The position numbers and the translations under genes are program-made. This document shows positions 8,765 through 14,327 of a stretch of 17,952 nt of DNA, in pieces. Each line of letters starts with the position of its first letter. Positions within the stretch are counted from its first letter, which is position 1. Below the pieces are notes generated by a model that was not told the origin of the DNA, did no database searches, and saw only the letters and a program-made list of their open reading frames with translations. Location: positions 1 through 17,952 of the forward strand of contig JAFAHP010000570.1 in the NCBI GenBank assembly GCA_019237175.1. Direction: 5' to 3'. This DNA comes from Alphaproteobacteria bacterium. Its GTDB lineage: Bacteria; Pseudomonadota; Alphaproteobacteria; ATCC43930; CGMCC-115725.

Positions 8765-9293
8765 ATTCGCCAAAGCCTCTCCCCAACCGCCTTCATCCGG
8801 GCAAGTAGGCATCCGGCGCGCAAGCGGTGCCGACTCGGCCCCCATCGATCAGGGGTTGAAGCCGGAGGAGTAGTTCCGCGAGCTGATTTTCGGCTTGCGA
8901 GGCACGCCGAGCAAGTCGGTAATGGGCTGGCTCGTCCCGCTGGCTGGTGAGAAAACGATACAGCCAATGGCGTTGTCGCTTCAGTCGTGCGTAAGCACTG
9001 CAGATGTCGAGAACAAGGGTACTGCCGACTGCCGCAGTGCAATTCTCCGATCTCGTGTGTCGCGACCGGGCAGAAACCTATCACCCTTGTATGAAAACGA
9101 TAGGGTGTGCGGCTCGTCCTCGAACACGTGGGTGCAACCGGCAAACCCGATTTGCCACGATCAGGCTACATCTCCCTAAGAGGTCGATGATGGTCCAACC
9201 GGTTCTCCCTCAATCCCTCGGACATTTGGCGAGCCCCTCAGGCAACCGAATGCAATCACACCATGGATGCCCGAGTAATTGGTCCGTTTGATG
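8765..9293. other. Gene-free interval between convergent clpA and the COG3146 gene
   Basis: About 530 nt contain no convincing coding region. Open frames of 94, 95 and 127 codons exist here, but their translations look like random GC-rich sequence and lack good ribosome binding sites. Local inverted repeats are present: an 8-bp stem at 8891-8918, GCACTGC at 8995-9001 against GCAGTGC at 9034-9040, and CACCCT at 9080-9085 against AGGGTG at 9100-9105. None is followed by a T-run, so none is a textbook Rho-independent terminator. One minus-strand frame without a start codon (about 8793-9080) reads like protein and could be a gene remnant. No tRNA or mobile element is visible. Confidence 0.6.
8891..8918. 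other. Hairpin in the intergenic region after clpA
   Basis: CGGCTTGC (8891-8898) pairs with GCAAGTCG (8911-8918) over 8 positions, one of them G-U. The 12-nt loop itself contains GGCACGCC. The stem can gain a further U-G pair outward. It lies 127 nt after the clpA stop. No T-tract follows on either strand, so it may be a processing or stability element, part of a small RNA, or chance. Confidence 0.4.
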
Positions 9294-10472
9294 TCAATCG
9301 TCTGTGGCCGGGTCATGATTGTGGCGGAAGGGTGAGAATTCCTCAGAGAGATACTCGATTTTGCGCTCAACCATTTCGCGTTCCCGGGCAAGAAACTGAG
9401 CAACCGCTCTGCGAAAGGCCGAATCGGGGATCCAATGTGCGCTGTAGGTGGGGACCGGGAGGTATCCGCGCTGAAGCTTGTGCGGTCCTTGGGCGCCGGC
9501 CTCGACGCGCTTTAGCCCGCGCGAGATCGCAAATTCGATGGCGCGGTAATAGCAGCATTCAAAATGCAGGAATTTGTACTCACCGTAGCTGCCCCAGTTG
9601 CGACCGTAGATGGTCTCCTTGCCAAGCAAATTGAGTGCCCCAGCAACGTATTTCTTGTCACGGCGTGCCATGACCAGGACGATGCTGTTCGCCATCCGAT
9701 CGCCAATCATCTCGAAGAATTTCCGGTTTAGATAAGCTTGTCCCCATTTGCGATCCGAAGTAGCCAAATAAAAACGATAAAAAGCATCCCAATGCATCGT
9801 CTTGAGATCGCTCCCCGTCAATACCTCGATTTCGAGTCCCCCGGCGACTGCCTCGCGTCGCTCTTTCTTTACTGCTTTTCGCTTGCGAGAATTAAGCGCT
9901 GCAAGATAATCATCAAAATCGCGGTAGCTGTTGTTGTTCCAATGGAACTGTTGGCCGACGCGTTGCAGGAAGCCGGCCGCATTGAAGGCCTCGGCATCCC
10001 GCTGCTCAGGGTATGTAACGTGTACCGAAGACAAGCGGCGGCGATTGCATAATTCGACCATTGCCGCGATCAAATGATCGCGCGTGAGGCTCGGCGCATC
10101 CGGATGCAACAACAGCCGCGGACCCGCGACCGGGGTGAATGGAATCGCCGAAATCAGTTTGGGATAATACCGTCCGCCGGCGCGCTCATAGGCATCTGCC
10201 CAGGCATAATCGAATACATATTCACCATAGGAATGCGACTTGGCGTAAAACGGCACCACACCGATGATGGTGCGGTTGGGGCTGGAAATGGACAGGTGCT
10301 GCGGCGCCCAACCGGTCCGCGAACTCGTCGATCCGCTGTCCTCGAGCGCGCTCAAAAAGGCGTAAGAGACGGTCGGATTGATATCGCCAGCGCAGGCGTC
10401 CCACGCCGCTTTCGGGATCTCAGCGATCGCTGTGTGGACCTCGACTGTAATGGCGCTGCCGGCGTCGTTCAT
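9294..10472 (-). CDS. COG3146/FemAB-like GNAT-fold acyltransferase (DUF482)
   Basis: The 392-residue product matches what I know of the FemAB_like family (PF04339, COG3146), which has an acyl-CoA N-acyltransferase fold. Proteins with this fold include FemABX peptidyl transferases and leucyl/phenylalanyl-tRNA-protein transferase; the substrate of COG3146 itself is not established. Recognisable blocks are NPTVSYAFLSALEDSGS near residue 32, the YGEYVFDYAWADAY segment, FHWNNNSYRDFDDYLAALNS, the basic RKRKAVKKERRE, DAFYRFYLATSDRKWG, and GRNWGSYGEYKFLHFECCYY followed by EAGAQGPHKLQRGY. No signal peptide is visible, so it is probably cytoplasmic. The ATG at 10472 fits family length; the Shine-Dalgarno is weak. 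It is convergent with clpA and divergent from the secreted protein gene at 10664, so it stands alone as a transcript. Confidence 0.85.
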   Translation of the reverse strand: MNDAGSAITVEVHTAIAEIPKAAWDACAGDINPTVSYAFLSALEDSGSTSSRTGWAPQHLSISSPNRTIIGVVPFYAKSHSYGEYVFDYAWADAYERAGGRYYPKLISAIPFTPVAGPRLLLHPDAPSLTRDHLIAAMVELCNRRRLSSVHVTYPEQRDAEAFNAAGFLQRVGQQFHWNNNSYRDFDDYLAALNSRKRKAVKKERREAVAGGLEIEVLTGSDLKTMHWDAFYRFYLATSDRKWGQAYLNRKFFEMIGDRMANSIVLVMARRDKKYVAGALNLLGKETIYGRNWGSYGEYKFLHFECCYYRAIEFAISRGLKRVEAGAQGPHKLQRGYLPVPTYSAHWIPDSAFRRAVAQFLAREREMVERKIEYLSEEFSPFRHNHDPATDD

Positions 10473-10663
10473 GACCGTCGCCGGATCGAGTTTGACAGGG
10501 GACTGGAGTCCGCATTGCCGTTCATACCGAGCCGCCTATTTTGCCAAGCCTTTGTGAGGCAGAATAGGCTCTGCGCGGCCTCTGTCCAGTGCCGCGAAAC
10601 CGCCGCATTCGTGAGGTACCGGCGACCTCGTTGCTGCTTCCCCGCACCGGCACCAAGGACATA
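10473..10663. promoter_or_regulatory. Divergent intergenic region between COG3146 gene and secreted protein gene
   Basis: These 191 nt must hold promoters for both divergent genes. A perfect TTGACA occurs at 10492-10497 on the plus strand, but no good -10 box lies at the right distance. TTGCCA at 10541 followed by an A/T-rich AGAATAGG near 10561 is a weaker option for the rightward gene. Start sites cannot be assigned from sequence alone. Confidence 0.35.
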
Positions 10664-11293
10664 ATGCGCATTTTTTCGCTTGCCGCGATCGCCGCGACGA
10701 TCCCGTTGATAATTGCTGCTCCGTTGCCGGCCGAAACTCTCGGTGATCCGCGGGTTGGCTTTACCGCGGAGCGAGTGCTCGTGTTCGATGGGCGCAGCTA
10801 TATTGGTCGAATGTGGAACAACCCGGGTGAGCAGCGCCACGAGCAGGCTCTGCCCTCGCTCGACCCGGTGTTCATCCTGCGCGCCGGCAGTTCGATCGCC
10901 GACGTCTTGCTAACGCGACTGCATACCGCGGTAGAGTTCGATCTGCCAAAGGTTCTAACGGTTCTGGGGCAGCCCAATCTCCTCGGCAAGGCGGTCGGCC
11001 AGGACAACGTCAACGGGATAACCACGACCAAATATGAGGTCGACAAAGTGATTCCCGAGGGGCGTTTAACTGGAGCACTCTGGCTTAGTCGCGATGGTAT
11101 CCCGATGCGATGCGAAGGCAGTTATACGAATCGAAAAGGTAAGATTTCGACGGTCCATTGGGAATTGCGCAATGTTCATATCGGCGTGCAGAACGCAGAT
11201 TTGTTTGAAGTACCGCCCGGATATACTAAGCTACCAGCGGAGGCTGCTTCTATTTTGCTCGGGCTTCGCTTAGCCCCACATTCAAAACATTAG
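10664..11293 (+). CDS. Secreted (periplasmic) protein of unknown function
   Basis: I do not recognise a named family with certainty. The 209-residue product starts with a classic Sec signal peptide: MR, a hydrophobic stretch to about residue 19, then LPA at 21-23 with probable cleavage before E24. There is no lipobox cysteine, so it should be soluble in the periplasm. The mature part is rich in beta-strand-like segments (VLVFDGRSYIGRMW, GITTTKYEVDKV, LTGALWLSRDGIPMRCEGSY, ISTVHWELRNV) and ends with LFEVPPGYTKLP. This pattern resembles LolA/DUF4412-like proteins that bind lipid or hydrophobic ligands; that is inference. ATG 10664 is preferred over an earlier frame opening because AAGGA lies 4 nt upstream and the signal peptide starts here. 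htrA follows after 150 nt on the same strand. Confidence 0.75.
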   Translation: MRIFSLAAIAATIPLIIAAPLPAETLGDPRVGFTAERVLVFDGRSYIGRMWNNPGEQRHEQALPSLDPVFILRAGSSIADVLLTRLHTAVEFDLPKVLTVLGQPNLLGKAVGQDNVNGITTTKYEVDKVIPEGRLTGALWLSRDGIPMRCEGSYTNRKGKISTVHWELRNVHIGVQNADLFEVPPGYTKLPAEAASILLGLRLAPHSKH

Positions 11294-11318
11294 CTGTGGA
11301 TCTCGCGCGGTAGCCGAT

Positions 11319-11349
11319 TGCCGGCGGGTAAAAACCAATCCCGACGGCA
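11319..11349. other. Interrupted hairpin between secreted-protein gene and htrA
   Basis: TGCCG-G-CGGG (11319-11328) pairs with CCCG-A-CGGCA (11340-11349): 5 and 4 base pairs separated by one G/A mismatch, around an A-rich 11-nt loop. It starts 26 nt after the stop of the upstream gene. No T-run follows, so a simple terminator is doubtful. It could stabilise the upstream mRNA 3' end or act in the htrA leader. Confidence 0.4.
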
Positions 11350-11443
11350 CCTTGAAGCAGTCCGCAGAAGGGTTAGATAGGGCGCGAAACCAATCGCTTC
11401 GAGCGGCGTTTTGCGAAGCGTAGGGGACGCCTCGATCGCACGG

Positions 11444-12568
11444 ATGTCCATTGTGATGAAGCGGGTCTTGGCAGCGTCTGTTGTGTCGGGCGGGATCGTC
11501 GCGGCAAGCCTCGCGCCGGCGCCGGCATCGGGGGGTGCGCCAATCCCGGAGGTCGGCGGCGTCCCCGTCGCGAGCGTCGCCGACATCGTCAGCCGGGTCA
11601 CTCCCGGCGTCGTCGGGATTTCGGTGCGCGGCGAGGTGCGCGAAGTCAACCCGCTGGCGCAGGATCCGTTGTTTCGACAATTCTTCGATTTTCACGAGCA
11701 GCCGATCGAGCGCGAAACCGAGGCGGTCGGGTCGGGAGTCATTGTCAACGCCGAGCGCGGCTATGTATTGACCAATAGCCACGTCATCGACAACGCCACC
11801 AAGATAAAAGTCACGACGAAAGACAACAGGAGTTTCGACGCCACCTTGGTCGGGCGGGATACCGGTACAGACATCGCCCTGCTGCAGATCCCCACCGATA
11901 ATTTGACGGCGGTGCCGATGGGTGATTCGAGCCGTCTGCGGGTTGGGGATTTTGTTCTCGCGATCGGCAACCCGTTTGGGCTTGGCCAAACCGTGACCTC
12001 GGGGATCGTCAGCGCGCTTGGCCGCACCGGCCTCGGCATCGAGGGTTACGAGGATTTCATTCAAACCGATGCGTCGATCAATCCGGGGAATTCCGGTGGA
12101 GCACTGGTCAATCTGCAAGGCCAATTGGTCGGCATCAGCACAGCTATCCTGGCACCCGGCGGCGGTAATATCGGGATCGGCTTTGCGGTGCCGATCAATA
12201 TGGCCCGCGACGTGATGGACCAGCTGACCCGCTACGGCGAAGTGCGGCACGGGCACATCGGCGTGGCGATTCAGGATTTGACGCCGGAGCTTGCGCGCGC
12301 GCTGGGAACGGTGCGCACCGAGGGTGCGCTGATCGCCAGGGTCGAACCTGGTTCTGCCGCGCAACTCGCGGGGTTGCGGGCGCGGGATTTGATCGTCTCT
12401 GTCAACGGGACGCCGATCCACAACGCTGCGGAACTGAAGAGTCGGGTCGGTTTAGCTCAGATCGGTGGCGAGCTTCAGTTGACGGTCGACCGCGATGGAG
12501 CGGAGCGCGTGGTAGATGTCCGCATCGGAAAACCGACCGCCGTGCGGCAATACCTCGGGCGACGCTGA
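11444..12568 (+). CDS. DegS/HtrA-like trypsin-family serine protease with one PDZ domain
   Basis: The product is an envelope quality-control protease of 374 residues. The N terminus (KRVLAASVVSGGIVAASLAP) is a signal peptide or single anchor. The protease domain carries the intact triad: H113 in TNSHVID, D143 in TGTDIALLQI and S217 in NPGNSGGAL. A single PDZ domain runs from about residue 269 (HGHIGVAIQDL) to 360, with LRARDLIVSVNG typical of it. DegP and DegQ have two PDZ domains, so the layout is like DegS or a short HtrA; orthology cannot be decided by layout. The start is uncertain: ATG at 11444, ATG at 11456, or TTG at 11411; AGGGGA at 11422-11427 favours the ATGs. cbpA begins 5 nt after the stop, suggesting one transcript. 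Confidence 0.92.
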   Translation: MSIVMKRVLAASVVSGGIVAASLAPAPASGGAPIPEVGGVPVASVADIVSRVTPGVVGISVRGEVREVNPLAQDPLFRQFFDFHEQPIERETEAVGSGVIVNAERGYVLTNSHVIDNATKIKVTTKDNRSFDATLVGRDTGTDIALLQIPTDNLTAVPMGDSSRLRVGDFVLAIGNPFGLGQTVTSGIVSALGRTGLGIEGYEDFIQTDASINPGNSGGALVNLQGQLVGISTAILAPGGGNIGIGFAVPINMARDVMDQLTRYGEVRHGHIGVAIQDLTPELARALGTVRTEGALIARVEPGSAAQLAGLRARDLIVSVNGTPIHNAAELKSRVGLAQIGGELQLTVDRDGAERVVDVRIGKPTAVRQYLGRR

Positions 12569-12573
12569 CACTT

Positions 12574-13509
12574 ATGGCCGCGCAAAGCCCATACGAAATC
12601 CTTGGCGTCAAACCGACCGCAAGCGCCGCCGAAATCCGCAAAATCTACCGCGACCTCGCCAAGCAGTTCCATCCCGATCTGAACCCGGGCAAGCCCGAGG
12701 CCGAAGCCAGGTTCAAGTCGATTTCCGCCGCCTACGACCTGTTGTCCGATCCGGAAAAGCGAGCGCGGTACGACCGCGGCGAAATCGATGAAAGCGGAGC
12801 GGAGCGTCCGCGTTATTCCTATCGCCCCCATGCCGAGGGCGCGGAAGGCTGGCGGTATCAGCCTGAGGGCGAGATGGATCTGAGCGATCTCGAGGATCTG
12901 TTTGCCGCGTTTGGCTCGAGTGGGTCCGGCCGCAGAGGCCGAGCGGGCGCCGGATCTGGCGAACGGTTTCGCATACGCGGCCAGGACCGCCACTTCACGT
13001 TGACGGTCGAATTTACGGACGCGGCTACAGGCGGCAAAAAACGACTGTCCCTCAGTCCCGACGAATGGCTCGACGTGACGGTCCCGGCCGGGATCGAAGA
13101 CGGGCAGATCTTGCGCCTGCGCGGCAAGGGCGGCCCCGGAATGGGCGGCGGCGAGCCTGGCGACGCGCTGATCGAGGTTCATGTCGCCGCGCATCCCCTG
13201 TTCAGGCGCGAGGGCGACAACATATGTATCGAATTGCCTGTCAGCCTGGCCGAAGCGGTGTTGGGAGCGCGGATTGAAGTGCCAACTGTCACCGGGCGGG
13301 TTTCGATGACGATTCCCAGAGGATCCGACACGGGCACGGTGCTGCGTTTGCGGGAGAAGGGCATCCAGCGGCGCTCCCGCCCGGGCGATCAACTCGTGAC
13401 TTTGAAGGTCGTGATCGGCCATCCGAAGGATACAGACCTCGTCGAGTCGCTTGAGAAATGGGCGCCCAGCCACCCGTTCGATGCGCGTCGCGAGATGCCG
13501 CGGTCATGA
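12574..13509 (+). CDS. cbpA: CbpA-type DnaJ (J-domain) co-chaperone
   Basis: The 311-residue product is a class B J-protein, a cytoplasmic partner that stimulates DnaK ATPase and delivers substrates. The J domain is at residues 1-70 (SPYEILGVKPTASAAEIRKI), with the essential HPD at 33-35. A Gly/Arg/Ser-rich linker follows (about 105-130). The C-terminal substrate-binding domains contain LTVEFTDAATGGKK, LDVTVPAGIEDGQILRLRGKG and VSMTIPRGSDTGTVLRLREKG. The zinc-binding CXXCXGXG repeats of true DnaJ are absent, which favours CbpA. The start is 5 nt after the protease stop, with a weak Shine-Dalgarno. The gene ends in an ATGA overlap with cbpM, the expected modulator of CbpA, which strongly supports the name. 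Confidence 0.93.
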   Translation: MAAQSPYEILGVKPTASAAEIRKIYRDLAKQFHPDLNPGKPEAEARFKSISAAYDLLSDPEKRARYDRGEIDESGAERPRYSYRPHAEGAEGWRYQPEGEMDLSDLEDLFAAFGSSGSGRRGRAGAGSGERFRIRGQDRHFTLTVEFTDAATGGKKRLSLSPDEWLDVTVPAGIEDGQILRLRGKGGPGMGGGEPGDALIEVHVAAHPLFRREGDNICIELPVSLAEAVLGARIEVPTVTGRVSMTIPRGSDTGTVLRLREKGIQRRSRPGDQLVTLKVVIGHPKDTDLVESLEKWAPSHPFDARREMPRS

Positions 13510-13829
13510 TCGAATTCGACGAGGTTCTCGGCCGCCTGCATGGCCTCGACCGGAACGAGTTGGGTCGTTGGGTTGAAAACCACTGGGTCTTGGCCGAACA
13601 GCACGGCGACACGCTGCTATTTCGCGAAGTCGATGTCGCCCGCATCGAGCTGATCCGAGAGATGCGCGACGACTTTGCCGTCGATGACGAAGCCGTGCCG
13701 CTGGTGCTCGGTCTCCTCGACCAGATTTATGAATTGCGCCGGCAGCTGCGCCGGCTGTGTGATGCCTTGGCCGCCCAGCCAGACGATATCAGGGAAGCGA
13801 TCAAACAGGCTCTGCCACCGGTACGGTGA
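13506..13829 (+). CDS. cbpM: Chaperone modulator CbpM
   Basis: CbpM is a small MerR-like regulator protein that binds the J domain of CbpA and inhibits it. The product has 107 residues. An N-terminal winged-helix-like part (EVLGRLHGLDRNELGRWVEN) is followed by LFREVDVARIELIREMRDD, and a helical C-terminal segment (LVLGLLDQIYELRRQLRRLC) is suited to a coiled coil. No DNA-binding role is implied. The ATG overlaps the cbpA stop in ATGA, indicating translational coupling. A frame opening at 13458 inside cbpA is not needed. Family assignment rests on both sequence and position. Confidence 0.87.
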   Translation: MIEFDEVLGRLHGLDRNELGRWVENHWVLAEQHGDTLLFREVDVARIELIREMRDDFAVDDEAVPLVLGLLDQIYELRRQLRRLCDALAAQPDDIREAIKQALPPVR

Positions 13830-13863
13830 GGTCGGCGACTACCGCGGCGGGCCGAAAGGCGGT

Positions 13864-14268
13864 CTACAGCGTCTGAAAGCGGGCGCGCGCGCCGTATTCG
13901 ATTGCCACCGCCGCCAATCGCCCGATCTCAAGCCGGTGACGCAGCAAGTCAAGGATCCGCAGCTCTTCCTGGCTTGCCTCGCGACCGGTCGCGACGAGAT
14001 CGCACGCGATCGCGTACGCGGTCTCGCGCAATTTGGGCGGCAAGCCGGATTTTATCACTTTTAGGGTCTCTTCGAGCCCATTTTCACGGCTCATCAACTC
14101 GGCGCAGTCGTTAAACAGCCGCAACAACTCGCCTTTGTCGAAATCTTCAAAAATCGGTAAGTGGCCGACGATCTCGACAAAAGCATGAAGCTCGGAGTCG
14201 GGCAGAGTGCGATCGGCCGCCGATACGATGACCATCGTGTAAATCAACGCGCGATGGTGGTCGAGCAT
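13864..14268 (-). CDS. TerB-like tellurite resistance family protein
   Basis: The 134-residue helical protein resembles the TerB/DjlA-N family: MLDHHRALIYTMVIVSAADR, then TLPDSELHAFVEIV, where the acidic loop corresponds to the family's usual metal-binding position. The second half contains RETAYAIACDLVATG and EELRILDLLRHRLEI, the mirrored half of the fold. The role of stand-alone TerB proteins is unknown; a link to tellurite should not be assumed. AGAAGGA lies about 8 nt before the ATG at 14268, which decides the start; the frame is open further back into the helicase gene but that part is not similar to anything. It lies 59 nt after the helicase on the same strand and convergent with cbpM, 34 nt away. 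The family call is moderately sure. Confidence 0.78.
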   Translation of the reverse strand: MLDHHRALIYTMVIVSAADRTLPDSELHAFVEIVGHLPIFEDFDKGELLRLFNDCAELMSRENGLEETLKVIKSGLPPKLRETAYAIACDLVATGREASQEELRILDLLRHRLEIGRLAAVAIEYGARARFQTL

Positions 14269-14327
14269 ACCAAATCCTTCTGTTAGGGCGCAGGCTAGAG
14301 CTAGAGACCAAAGCGCCCGTGAACATG

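Noticed and set aside
8895..9291. Two overlapping plus-strand frames of 94 and 95 codons after clpA
   Set aside because: They have no family resemblance, no ribosome binding site and a composition unlike neighbouring proteins.
11282..12421. 379-codon minus-strand open frame opposite htrA
   Set aside because: It is a shadow of the protease gene; the translation is Arg/Asp-rich with no domain, and the plus strand has the full catalytic triad.
13816..13863. Small inverted repeats (CACCG/CGGTG and ACCGC/GCGGT) between convergent cbpM and terB as a bidirectional terminator
   Set aside because: The stems are only 5 bp and no T-run follows on either strand; too weak to call.
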